Shown one piece after another: positions 45,949 to 54,618 of a stretch of DNA of 64,000 nt. Origin of the DNA: Pyrinomonadaceae bacterium (GTDB lineage Bacteria; Acidobacteriota; Blastocatellia; Pyrinomonadales; Pyrinomonadaceae); contig JAGOBH010000011.1 of the NCBI GenBank assembly GCA_017983495.1, positions 1-64,000 on the forward strand. Direction: 5' to 3'. The position numbers were made by a program, and so were the translations under genes. The notes under the pieces are model-generated. The model did no database searches, had not been told where the DNA came from, and was given only the letters and a program-made list of their open reading frames with translations. Numbering within the stretch: the first letter of the stretch is position 1; every line of letters starts with the position of its first letter.

Positions 45949-47136
45949 ATGAAAAGCAGTAACGCACGGGATGTATTAAAAGAAATGGTATCAACGACAG
46001 CAGTAATGGAAACGCAATTTGCGGAACAATTTAGAGAGATCATCAAAACGGAGACGGATCCGGTATTGAAAAAGCTACGTCAAGAGGCTTTCGCGGTATT
46101 TTCTCTCTCAGGTTTTCCGGCAACGAAAAACGAAGATTGGAAGTACACCAGTGTCGGGCCAATCGCAAAGAAAGCTTGGACGGTAGTACCGTTTTCTCCT
46201 GACTTCTCGCTCTCAGGCGAGAAGTCGGGAGAAAGGCTGGCGATGTTCAATTTTCGCCGAAATGGCTTTACGTCTTTAAATATTGCATTCGCCGACTTTA
46301 CGGTTGTCCGCATTCCAAAGGAAGCAAGCATCGACGAGCCAATCGAATTTCATTTCGCCACTGATGAAAATAACGCGATATTCCCACATATTCTTGTGAT
46401 CGCCGAGGCCGGAAGTAAGGCGACGATCGTCGAATCGTACGCTTCGACGGCTAAGAGTTTCACCAACGCAGCTATCCAGATCGTTGTCGAGGACAACGCG
46501 AATCTGACACACTATCGGGTTCAAAAAGATTCCCCTGAGGCTTTCAATGTCGGCACGACGGAGGTCACGCTTGGTCGGGGCAGCCGATACGATTCAACAA
46601 ACATCAACCTCGGCGGTTCGATCTCACGTCACGATATCGACGTAAAATTTACAGCCGAAGGCGGCGAGGCATTCGTTGATGGGCTCTACATGGTGGAGGG
46701 CTCACAGCACACTGACACGCACTCGATCATCGACCATCAGGTTCCGAATTGCATCTCGCACCAAACCTACAAGGGTGTATTGAACGACAGCTCGCGTGGT
46801 GTTTTTAACGGCAAGGTCTTTGTTCGCGAAAATGCACACGGCACGGACGCTCAGCAGTCGAACAAAAATCTCCTGCTCTCGAACGACGCCCGCGTTGATA
46901 CCAAGCCGCAACTTGAGATCTTTAACGACGACGTCAAGTGTTCGCATGGAGCAACGGTTGGGCAGCTTGAAGAAGAAGAGTTGTTCTACTTACTGACCCG
47001 TGGGCTGCCAGCAGCTCTCGCGAAAAATCTCTTGACATATGGTTTTGCGGAAGAGGTTATCAACAAGATCGGCATCGAATCTATTAAGTCAGAGCTTGAC
47101 GCCACAGTCCTGAATCGACTCGGGGCAGAAATATAG
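45949..47136 (+). CDS. sufD: Fe-S assembly protein SufD
   Basis: A 395-residue SufD subunit that pairs with SufB in the SufBCD scaffold. Recognisable stretches are GFPATKNEDWKYTSVGPIAK, LYMVEGSQHTDTHSIIDHQV, YKGVLNDSSRGVFNGKVFV and ELEIFNDDVKCSHGATVGQL (partly). The terminal conserved block LEEEELFYLLTRGLPAALAK matches the SufB/SufD family end. Start ATG 45949 is chosen over a TTG at 45940. It is spaced 7 bp from sufS. Confidence 0.94.
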   Translation: MKSSNARDVLKEMVSTTAVMETQFAEQFREIIKTETDPVLKKLRQEAFAVFSLSGFPATKNEDWKYTSVGPIAKKAWTVVPFSPDFSLSGEKSGERLAMFNFRRNGFTSLNIAFADFTVVRIPKEASIDEPIEFHFATDENNAIFPHILVIAEAGSKATIVESYASTAKSFTNAAIQIVVEDNANLTHYRVQKDSPEAFNVGTTEVTLGRGSRYDSTNINLGGSISRHDIDVKFTAEGGEAFVDGLYMVEGSQHTDTHSIIDHQVPNCISHQTYKGVLNDSSRGVFNGKVFVRENAHGTDAQQSNKNLLLSNDARVDTKPQLEIFNDDVKCSHGATVGQLEEEELFYLLTRGLPAALAKNLLTYGFAEEVINKIGIESIKSELDATVLNRLGAEI

Positions 47137-47143
47137 GGATTAA

Positions 47144-48385
47144 ATGAAAGCAGTACAGACAATGAGCAATTGGGACGTAGAAAAAATTAGAGAGGACTTT
47201 CCGGTACTTTCACGTGAGGTAAACGGCAAGCCCCTCGTCTATCTGGACAATAGCGCCTCGTCACAGGTGCCGCAGCTCGTGATCGATCGAGGGTCAAAGT
47301 ACCTCGAAGAAGAGCATTCAAACATACACCGCGGAGTGCATTACCTATCTCAACACGCGACCAACGCTTACGAGGCGGCCCGTGAAAAGGTGAAGCGGTT
47401 TATAAACGCCAAAGAGGCGGCCGAATGCATCTTTGTCCGCGGGGCTACAGAGGGCGTGAACCTGGTTGCACAGTCTTACGGTAAGAAATTTATTAACGAG
47501 GGCGATGAGATCATCATCAGCCAGATGGAACACCACTCAAACATAATTCCCTGGCAGATCGTCGCCGAGGAACGCGGAGCCCAAATACGGGTGATCCCAA
47601 TGAATGAGCGCGGCGAGTTGATCATTGACGAGTATGAGAATTTGCTGAATGAACGAACCAGGATGGTAGCTGTGGCTCACGTTTCGAATAGCTTGGGCAC
47701 GATAAATCCTGTAAAGGACATGATTGCGACGGCTCACAAATTTGGCGTACCGGTGATGGTCGACGCTGCTCAGAGCGTTCCGCATTTTCCGGTCGATGTT
47801 CAGGACCTCGACGCTGACTTTTTCACATTTTCGGGCCACAAGATGTTTGCTCCGACCGGAAGCGGTATTGTTTATGGCAAACGCGAGTGGTTGGACAAGA
47901 TGCCGCCCTATCAGACTGGCGGCGGTATGATCCGAACGGTCAGTTTTGAAAAGACAACTTACGCCCCGATACCGGAGAAATTCGAGGCTGGCACCCCGGC
48001 CATTGCAGCGGGCATCGGACTCGGTGCGGCGATAGACTATATAAACGTCATCGATTTTGACGCAGCCGCTGCCTATGAGCACGAATTGCTCGAATACGCG
48101 ACCGAGCGGATGGCTGACATATCGGGCGTCAAGATCATAGGCACCGCAGCGCATAAGGCCTCCGTTCTGTCGTTCACGATCGAAGGCATCCACCCGCACG
48201 ATATCGGCACGATCCTGGATCAGCAGGGCATCGCCATTCGAGCCGGCCACCACTGTGCTCAGCCTGTGATGCAGTTCTACGACGTTCCTGCGACCGCTCG
48301 TGCAAGCTTTGCCTTTTATAACACCCGCGACGAGATCGACAAACTCGTCGACGCAGTGCAAAAGGTAATGGAAGTATTTGCATAA
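47144..48385 (+). CDS. sufS: Cysteine desulfurase SufS
   Basis: A 413-residue PLP-dependent group II cysteine desulfurase that supplies sulfur for Fe-S assembly. The PLP lysine is in FFTFSGHKMFAPTGSG, cofactor contacts in ATEGVNLVAQS and VPVMVDAAQSVPH, and the catalytic Cys in GIAIRAGHHCAQPVMQF. The length and motif spacing match SufS. Its natural acceptor in this run would be SufU, encoded 1.8 kb downstream. Confidence 0.96.
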   Translation: MKAVQTMSNWDVEKIREDFPVLSREVNGKPLVYLDNSASSQVPQLVIDRGSKYLEEEHSNIHRGVHYLSQHATNAYEAAREKVKRFINAKEAAECIFVRGATEGVNLVAQSYGKKFINEGDEIIISQMEHHSNIIPWQIVAEERGAQIRVIPMNERGELIIDEYENLLNERTRMVAVAHVSNSLGTINPVKDMIATAHKFGVPVMVDAAQSVPHFPVDVQDLDADFFTFSGHKMFAPTGSGIVYGKREWLDKMPPYQTGGGMIRTVSFEKTTYAPIPEKFEAGTPAIAAGIGLGAAIDYINVIDFDAAAAYEHELLEYATERMADISGVKIIGTAAHKASVLSFTIEGIHPHDIGTILDQQGIAIRAGHHCAQPVMQFYDVPATARASFAFYNTRDEIDKLVDAVQKVMEVFA

Positions 48386-48406
48386 GTCTGATTCTGATCG
48401 TTGAAT

Positions 48407-48422
48407 TGTGAGAATTGTCACA
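48407..48422. promoter_or_regulatory. CRP/FNR-type palindrome upstream of fhs
   Basis: TGTGA-N6-TCACA is exactly the core of the E. coli CRP half-site pair. It lies in the 70-bp gap between sufS and fhs, 33 bp before the fhs ATG. A CRP-family regulator of the organism could bind here to control fhs separately from suf. No regulator gene of this type is in the window. Confidence 0.45.
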
Positions 48423-48455
48423 GTCATTTGATCTGAAAAGTTGGATACTCCTTAT

Positions 48456-50156
48456 ATGTATTCAGATCTTTACATCGCTCAACATTCTAAACTGCGGCCC
48501 GTGCAAGAGATTGCCGAGCAGCTTGGCCTTTCTTCGGACGACATGGACCTATTTGGCAGTCCATATATCGCAAAGCTTCGGCTAAGCGTTCTGGACAAGA
48601 TCAAAGACCGTCCGAATGCAAAATACATCGACGTTTCCGCGATCACGCCCACGCCCCTTGGTGAAGGCAAATCGACAACGTTGATCGGGCTTGGCGAAGC
48701 GATGAAACACCTCGGTAAGAAGGCCGTCGTGTCTTTACGTCAACCGTCACAAGGCCCAACATTCGGCATCAAAGGCGGTGCGGCCGGCGGCGGTTACGCT
48801 CAGGTCGTGCCGATGGAGACCTTTAACCTCAACCTGACCGGCGATATCCACGCGGTCACGGCGGCAAACAACCTGCTTGCAGCGATGATCGACAACAAAC
48901 TGCTCCGCGGCAATCCGCTGAATATCAATCCGCATAGCATCACGTGGAAGCGAGTCGTCGACACCAACGACCGTGCTTTGCGCAAGATCATCGTCGGCCT
49001 CGGAGGCCGTATGGAAGGCGGCATACCGCGTGAGACGGGATTTGATATTACTGTCGCATCCGAAGTGATGGCGATACTTGCCCTGACCACGTCGCTGCAG
49101 GATATGCGCAAGCGGTTCGGCCGTATCGTGGTTGGCTTAACCCACGACAAAAAGCCGGTTACCGCCGAAGAGATCGGTGCAGCCGGAGCGATGACCGTGC
49201 TGATGCTCGACGCCATCAGGCCGACAATCATGCAGACGCTTGAAAACACGCCCGCACTGGTACACGCCGGGCCGTTCGCCAACGTCGCTCACGGCAACAG
49301 CAGCATCCTCGCCGATCTGATCGGCATCAAGACGAGCGATTATCTGTTTACCGAATCCGGCTTTGGTGCCGACATTGGAGCCGAGAAATTCTTTAATATT
49401 AAGTGCCGTTACAGCGGCCTCAAGCCCGACGCCTGCGTCATTGTCGCCACGATCCGTGCACTCAAATCACACAGCGGCAAATACAAGATCGTCGCCGGCA
49501 AACCTCTGCCGCCGGAGATGCTTGAAAACAACGTGGCGGACGTAGAAGCAGGTGCTGCAAACCTCCGCAAGCAGATCGAGAACGTCCGTCTTCACGGAGT
49601 AACTCCCGTTGTCGCAATCAACGTATTTGATTCCGATCACCCCGAAGAGATCGAGGCTGTGAAGCGTATCTCGATTGAATCCGGTGCCCTTGGTGCTGCT
49701 GTTTCCAGTCACTGGGCCGACGGCGGTAAAGGTGCGATCGAGCTTGCCGAGATGGTCATCGAGGCTACCGAACGGCCAAACGAGTTTAAGTTCCTCTACG
49801 AACTGGATCAGCCAATCAAATCAAAGATCGAAACGATCGCGAAGAAGATATACGGCGCGGCAGACGTTTTCTATGAACCGTTCGCCGACCAACAGATCAA
49901 GTCGTATGAGGAGAACGGTTTTGGCAACCTGCCGATCTGTATGGCCAAGACGCATTTGAGCCTTAGCCACGACCCGAAACTTAAAGGGGCACCGACCGGC
50001 TTCACGCTGCCAATCCGCGAGGTGCGGGCAAGCGTTGGTGCGGGCTTTATTTATCCGATTTGCGGCGATATGCGTACGATGCCCGCTCTGCCCGAGCATC
50101 CGGCAGCCGAAAAAGTCGATATTGATGCCGATGGCAACATTGTCGGGCTTTTCTAG
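48456..50156 (+). CDS. fhs: Formate--tetrahydrofolate ligase
   Basis: A 566-residue cytoplasmic enzyme that makes 10-formyl-THF from formate, ATP and THF for one-carbon metabolism. The P-loop is ITPTPLGEGKSTTLIGLGEA. Other landmarks are RQPSQGPTFGIKGGAAGGGY, FANVAHGNSSILADLIG and ESGFGADIGAEKFFNIKCRY (partly). Length and spacing match the family. The start is set at ATG 48456; an upstream TTG at 48441 would add five residues. Its place inside the SUF run is unusual. Confidence 0.95.
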   Translation: MYSDLYIAQHSKLRPVQEIAEQLGLSSDDMDLFGSPYIAKLRLSVLDKIKDRPNAKYIDVSAITPTPLGEGKSTTLIGLGEAMKHLGKKAVVSLRQPSQGPTFGIKGGAAGGGYAQVVPMETFNLNLTGDIHAVTAANNLLAAMIDNKLLRGNPLNINPHSITWKRVVDTNDRALRKIIVGLGGRMEGGIPRETGFDITVASEVMAILALTTSLQDMRKRFGRIVVGLTHDKKPVTAEEIGAAGAMTVLMLDAIRPTIMQTLENTPALVHAGPFANVAHGNSSILADLIGIKTSDYLFTESGFGADIGAEKFFNIKCRYSGLKPDACVIVATIRALKSHSGKYKIVAGKPLPPEMLENNVADVEAGAANLRKQIENVRLHGVTPVVAINVFDSDHPEEIEAVKRISIESGALGAAVSSHWADGGKGAIELAEMVIEATERPNEFKFLYELDQPIKSKIETIAKKIYGAADVFYEPFADQQIKSYEENGFGNLPICMAKTHLSLSHDPKLKGAPTGFTLPIREVRASVGAGFIYPICGDMRTMPALPEHPAAEKVDIDADGNIVGLF

Positions 50157-50192
50157 CTAGATAAACCCGTTCGGGCATAATAAACTTAAACT

Positions 50193-50642
50193 ATGTCCGA
50201 ACTAAGTGACCTGTATCAGGAAGTAATTTTAGAGCACAACAAAAATCCGCGTAATTTTCGCGAGATCGAAGGTGCCGATAAGACGGCCGATGGCAATAAT
50301 CCGTTGTGCGGAGACGCGTTGCGGGTATACGTCGACTTGGATGGCGATACCGTCACTGATGTCGCTTTCAAAGGCTCAGGCTGCGCCATATCTAAGGCAT
50401 CGGCGTCGATGATGACCCAAGCTGTAAAGGGCAAGACAAAGGATGAGGCGGAGAGACTCTTTAATGAGTTTCACGATATGGTCACCGGCAAACTCAACAT
50501 CGAGGTCGACGAGAACACCCTCGGGAAACTTAAGATATTTTCGGGCGTCCTGGAGTTCCCCGCTCGTGTAAAATGTGCTTCACTAAGCTGGCACACCCTT
50601 CATGCCGCTCTTCATGATGACGAGTCGGTCAGTACCGAGTAA
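50193..50642 (+). CDS. sufU: SufU-type sulfur acceptor/scaffold
   Basis: A 149-residue IscU-fold protein of the SufU type, which takes sulfur from SufS via a zinc site. Conserved ligands are in NNPLCGDALRVYV, FKGSGCAISKASASM and RVKCASLSWHTLHAAL. The extra residues between the first two cysteines, compared with IscU, fit SufU. Its stop shares one base with the start of the haemoglobin gene, indicating tight coupling. Confidence 0.93.
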   Translation: MSELSDLYQEVILEHNKNPRNFREIEGADKTADGNNPLCGDALRVYVDLDGDTVTDVAFKGSGCAISKASASMMTQAVKGKTKDEAERLFNEFHDMVTGKLNIEVDENTLGKLKIFSGVLEFPARVKCASLSWHTLHAALHDDESVSTE

Positions 50643-51046
50643 TGGCGAAAGACATCGAAACGCGAGCAGATGTCGAACTACTTGTCACCGAGTTTTACTC
50701 GGTTGCGATCCCTGATTCATTGATCGGACATCATTTCGCGACCCTGGATATGCGGAGTCATATTCCGGTTATGGTCGATTTTTGGGAGAAAACCATACTC
50801 GGGAACCCGGTCTATTTTGGCAACCCCCTCATCGCCCATCAGACGCTGCATGAAAAAATGCCAATGGCTCCGGAGCAGTTTCTTAGGTGGGTCAAGATCT
50901 TTATCGAAACAGTCGACCGGTTGTTCGAGGGTGAAATGGCCGATAACGCCAAACTCCGTGGCCGAATGATCGCGGACAGCCTAAACCAGCGGCTAAACGA
51001 AGAAGCCCGTATCAACGGCTCAAATAGTTTTGGGCGAGCTCTGTAA
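50642..51046 (+). CDS. Group III truncated haemoglobin
   Basis: A 134-residue cytoplasmic haem protein with the compact 2-on-2 globin fold. Family landmarks are VELLVTEFYSVAIPDSLIG, DFWEKTILGNPVYFGNPL and the proximal-His region AHQTLHEKMPMAPEQFLRWV. Group III globins may buffer oxygen or nitric oxide or act in redox sensing. Translational coupling to SufU places it with Fe-S assembly, where it could protect nascent clusters. Its 3' end overlaps glpD on the other strand by 35 bp. Confidence 0.87.
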   Translation: MAKDIETRADVELLVTEFYSVAIPDSLIGHHFATLDMRSHIPVMVDFWEKTILGNPVYFGNPLIAHQTLHEKMPMAPEQFLRWVKIFIETVDRLFEGEMADNAKLRGRMIADSLNQRLNEEARINGSNSFGRAL

Positions 51047-52505
51047 ATTCCTCGACTTGAGATGTCATCCAGTCCTCATTTTTACCGAGTTCTTCGGCAA
51101 TTATCCTTGCAGCAAGCGGAGCCGCATCGATCGCTGCCTTTGCGTTAAGGAATAGCAATCTGGTACGTCGCGCCAAAACGTCCTCGACCGTGCGAGCCAT
51201 TTGATGTTGTACTGCATGAACAATATCGTTGGCCGTATATGGCGATCCTTCGACAAGAGCGTCGGAGCCATCGGCTACGTGTCGAGAAGTATCGTGAATC
51301 GCGAGATCCGAAGTAACGCATGGGCTGAATTCCAATCCCCCGACGTAAACCGCCCGGTCCACCGCATCCTCCGCCATTCGACGATAAGTCGTCCATTTTC
51401 CTCCCGTGATAGTTACCAGGCCGGCTTTGTCGACAAACAAGTCATGGCTGCGAGACAGTTTCGATGTCTTTGCATTCGTCCCGCGGTGAACGAGCGGACG
51501 AATACCGGCAAATACGCTGAGGATATCATCTCGGGTTGGTCTTTCAGATAGATATTGGGCCGCGGTATTTAGAACGAAATCGATCTCTTCTTCATGTGCG
51601 GTTGGCTCCAGATCGGTACCGCTGACTGGCGTATCGGTGGTTCCGATCAATGTGTGACCATGCCACGGTATGCAAAACAAAACCCGGCCGTCACTAGTTT
51701 TCGGAATCATTAATGCAGTTTCACTTGGCAGAAATCGTCGATCAAGGACCAAGTGAATACCCTGTGCATAGGTGATAACCGCGCCCGCCCCCTCGTCTGA
51801 CATTTTTCTGATCGGATCACAGAATACACCCGCGGCGTTTATCACCACCTGAGCTTTGACGTCAAACAATTCGTCCGTTTCAACATCCAAGAAAGTGAGG
51901 CCTGCGATCTTTCCCTCTGAGTTCTTAGTCAACGATCTTACACGTGAGTAATTGGACGTTACCGCCCCATTGGCTTGAGCAGTGGCAACGAGACCAATAA
52001 GCAACCGGGTGTCATCGAATCGACCGTCACAATACTTGACCGATCCTGACAACCCAGCAGAAATTAGTGTCGGGAGTTCCTGCATCGTCTCGTGCTTTGT
52101 CAGAAGTCGCGAGTTTCCAACCCCTTCTCCTTTGGAAAGCATGTCGTAGGCCTTTAGTCCCAAACCGTAATAGATCTGCTGCAAGCGACCGTAAGACGGC
52201 ACTATAAACGACTGGATCTTAACGGTATGCGGAGCATTGCGGAGCAAGATGGCTCGTTCATGCAAGGCCTCACGCACTAAGGAAAAATCGCCTTGTCTGA
52301 GATACCTTACCCCACCATGGATAAGCTTTGTTGATCTGCTCGAAGTGCCTTTGCCGAAATCATGTTGTTCGAGCAACAACACTTCGTATCCACGCGATGC
52401 CGCATCTAAGGCACAACCAACACCCGTAGCACCACCACCGACGATAACAACATCCCATGGTGACGTGCGTTCACGTATTGTTGAAAGCGTTTCGGTTCGA
52501 TTCAT
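51012..52505 (-). CDS. glpD: Glycerol-3-phosphate dehydrogenase GlpD
   Basis: A 497-residue FAD-dependent membrane-associated enzyme that oxidises glycerol-3-phosphate to dihydroxyacetone phosphate and passes electrons to quinone. The FAD-binding motif is VVIVGGGATGVGCALDAASRG. Other typical stretches are LLEQHDFGKGTSSRSTKLIHG, GVRYLRQGDFSLVREALHER and GIRPLVHRGTNAKTSKLSRSH (partly). There is a C-terminal helical domain of the usual kind. It stands alone on the minus strand and its 3' end overlaps the haemoglobin gene. Confidence 0.94.
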   Translation of the reverse strand: MNRTETLSTIRERTSPWDVVIVGGGATGVGCALDAASRGYEVLLLEQHDFGKGTSSRSTKLIHGGVRYLRQGDFSLVREALHERAILLRNAPHTVKIQSFIVPSYGRLQQIYYGLGLKAYDMLSKGEGVGNSRLLTKHETMQELPTLISAGLSGSVKYCDGRFDDTRLLIGLVATAQANGAVTSNYSRVRSLTKNSEGKIAGLTFLDVETDELFDVKAQVVINAAGVFCDPIRKMSDEGAGAVITYAQGIHLVLDRRFLPSETALMIPKTSDGRVLFCIPWHGHTLIGTTDTPVSGTDLEPTAHEEEIDFVLNTAAQYLSERPTRDDILSVFAGIRPLVHRGTNAKTSKLSRSHDLFVDKAGLVTITGGKWTTYRRMAEDAVDRAVYVGGLEFSPCVTSDLAIHDTSRHVADGSDALVEGSPYTANDIVHAVQHQMARTVEDVLARRTRLLFLNAKAAIDAAPLAARIIAEELGKNEDWMTSQVEEFTELAQNYLSR

Positions 52506-52627
52506 GCGGTAGTAACGGTTACACCATTAGAATATCAGAATTAATGCAACAGATTTACATTCGTACGAGTAATGAATCGATAGTGTTGGCTTGAAAAATG
52601 GCCAATATCCGTTGACAATGCCTGCTG

Positions 52628-53224
52628 ATGGGAACATACGAAAATACCTCGTTGTGGGATCACGTCAGGGAAAATCGGTCGGCGGTGACGGTATATCTAC
52701 TTATCGTGGCGGCGGCGATCGCAACATTGTATTTTCAGGGCCGTGTTTTCTGGTGTCAGGCAGGCGATCTTATTCCCTGGTCGTGGAACATTTGGTCAAC
52801 GCACAACAGCCAACACATCATTGACCCGTATTCGTTTACGCACGTCCTCCATGGTGTTCTCGAATTCTGGTTGATCGGTCTCGTATTCCGGCGGATGCCG
52901 ATCGTCTGGCGCCTAGCGTTGGCAATATTTATCGAAAGCTCTTGGGAAGTAGCCGAAAATTCCGCAATGGTCATCGAGCGGTACCGTGCTGCTACCATCT
53001 CGTTAGACTATTTCGGCGATTCGATAATTAATTCGATCGCCGACATTCTTTGCTGTGCGACCGGATTTGTGATCGCGTACAACTTACGATTCTGGAGATC
53101 GCTGACCCTATTCTTGACGACGGAAGTGATCCTAGTTTTGTGGATCCGTGATAGTTTGTTGATCAACATCGTGATGCTGATCTACCCGATCGAAGCGATC
53201 AAAGTCTGGCAGATCGGCGGTTAA
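52628..53224 (+). CDS. DUF2585/UPF0314 membrane protein
   Basis: A 198-residue membrane protein of the DUF2585 (UPF0314) family, of unknown function. Four hydrophobic segments are visible. Conserved features include WSWNIWSTHNSQHIIDPYSF, FTHVLHGVLEFWLIG, IFIESSWEVAENSAMVIERY and DYFGDSIINSIADILCC. The run of His, Glu and Asp residues in membrane helices could bind a metal and suggests an enzymatic role. The gene overlaps the converging GrdB-like gene by 4 bp. Confidence 0.82.
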   Translation: MGTYENTSLWDHVRENRSAVTVYLLIVAAAIATLYFQGRVFWCQAGDLIPWSWNIWSTHNSQHIIDPYSFTHVLHGVLEFWLIGLVFRRMPIVWRLALAIFIESSWEVAENSAMVIERYRAATISLDYFGDSIINSIADILCCATGFVIAYNLRFWRSLTLFLTTEVILVLWIRDSLLINIVMLIYPIEAIKVWQIGG

Positions 53225-54012
53225 CGTTCGCCACGCGCGGCCTCGACCTGCGATTCAAGATCAACCGCCAATTTTCGCGAACCTGGTTGATCAAACGTCT
53301 CGATCCATCTAATGGTCTCGTCAAGAACGCGCAACTGATACTCTCGCCAATCGGGCTTTCCGGCGACTGAACCAAATTCACCATTGTAATACGCAGTTCT
53401 CGGTGGACGGACCTTGTCGGTGATCTTGGGATCAACAGAGATATTAATGGTCGGTATACCGCTTTGCTCAATGGCTCGAGCAACAATTCCCAGCGTCTGG
53501 TGACATAATCTCGAAGCCGGTATGAGCAAGGCTGCTTGAACATTGTAATGCTTGAGACGGTCGACGAGCTTCGGAGCTAGATCCTCGCTCACCATTTTCG
53601 CATTTGGAATGTAACTGCTAATACTCCACCAAACACTGTTAAGACTGCCGATAACGGAATTTTCTTGATATTCTAAGAGCCGATCAATCGGGATCTGCGA
53701 ATTTCGATCTTCAATAACAGATTTTGGGTCAAACCCCTTTGCCGAGAAACGAAGATCAGCAGCCTCAACTTCAATTGGAATCTCACGAAACGATACATCT
53801 CCGTCCTTTGTGTCGAGATCAAAAGGAACAGTTCCATCAATGAAAGCGCCGGTCGACGTGATCAGTGCCAGATTCAACATTGGCAGGGCTCGTCGCACTT
53901 GAACGAATGGTGAATGAATATTCTCGACCCACGGATATCCGACAAGGTCTTCGTTTGCGTTCCAACGACCAAAGCGAGCAGAAAATTCGCCAGTTTTCTC
54001 GATCAATTCCAT
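53221..54012 (-). CDS. GrdB/PrdB-like reductase-family protein lacking selenocysteine
   Basis: A 263-residue protein resembling the B subunit of glycine/betaine/D-proline reductases (PF07355). The stretches LNLALITSTGAFIDGTVPFD and ALLIPASRLCHQTLGIVARA fit the family, the second being where GrdB/PrdB carry their catalytic Sec. Here that position reads Ser (TCG in the DNA, not TGA); the nearby Cys is kept. The organism shows no other reductase parts in the window. It may be a non-redox paralogue. Assignment to the family is by eye and should be treated with care. Confidence 0.55.
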   Translation of the reverse strand: MELIEKTGEFSARFGRWNANEDLVGYPWVENIHSPFVQVRRALPMLNLALITSTGAFIDGTVPFDLDTKDGDVSFREIPIEVEAADLRFSAKGFDPKSVIEDRNSQIPIDRLLEYQENSVIGSLNSVWWSISSYIPNAKMVSEDLAPKLVDRLKHYNVQAALLIPASRLCHQTLGIVARAIEQSGIPTINISVDPKITDKVRPPRTAYYNGEFGSVAGKPDWREYQLRVLDETIRWIETFDQPGSRKLAVDLESQVEAARGER

Positions 54013-54017
54013 ATCAG

Positions 54018-54545
54018 CTAAACCTTAAATTCTTTTTGAAAATCGTAAATATCCGTCACGTTCGATTTGCCCTTATCATTTTTTCGGTTTGCGATCACCA
54101 TAAAAGCAATCAGTGCCGAAACCATTCCCGCAAAAAGTGCCCAACGTGAATACTCGTGCAATGAGTTGAACTGGATCCTCAACGGATCATCCATCGCAAC
54201 CTCATCGATCGGACGGCCCAGTTGAATGCGTATCGACATCAGCCAAAAGGCGATCACAAATTGTCCAACGGCGCACATGCCCGCAAGAATAACGAGAGAA
54301 ACTCTCTCAACCCATAGCCAAAGCCTGTTTACTCTGGATGCACCAAGCAACGACGTCAGAATCAACAGCACAGAGATGGCAAGACCGCCGTAATTAAGGA
54401 TCGCCAGCGTTCGATTTACAACACTTCCAGCTAACTCGCGAGTTGGAAGAACGGCGAAAGAACTCTGAGCAACTGCAATAAAAAAAATAGCCGCGCCAAG
54501 CCAAATAGCGAGAATCAATAACCTGATGTCCGAAAGAAATTTCAT
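54018..54545 (-). CDS. DUF4149 membrane protein
   Basis: A 175-residue integral membrane protein of the DUF4149 (TMEM205-like) family, unknown function. Four helices are visible: LLILAIWLGAAIFFIAVAQS, GGLAISVLLILTSLLGAS, SLVILAGMCAVGQFVIAFWL and ALFAGMVSALIAFMVIA. The conserved loop FNSLHEYSRW precedes the last helix. It sits 5 bp upstream of the GrdB-like gene on the same strand. Confidence 0.75.
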   Translation of the reverse strand: MKFLSDIRLLILAIWLGAAIFFIAVAQSSFAVLPTRELAGSVVNRTLAILNYGGLAISVLLILTSLLGASRVNRLWLWVERVSLVILAGMCAVGQFVIAFWLMSIRIQLGRPIDEVAMDDPLRIQFNSLHEYSRWALFAGMVSALIAFMVIANRKNDKGKSNVTDIYDFQKEFKV

Positions 54546-54618
54546 CGGCGTAAACTCAGAACAATAACCATTATTATCTAGCTTTTCGATGAAAAGGGCA
54601 AAAGCAGTGAGATCTGTA

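Noticed and set aside
53499..53540. Possible hidden selenocysteine codon in the GrdB-like gene.
   Set aside because: The codon at the aligned position is TCG on the coding strand; there is no in-frame TGA nearby.
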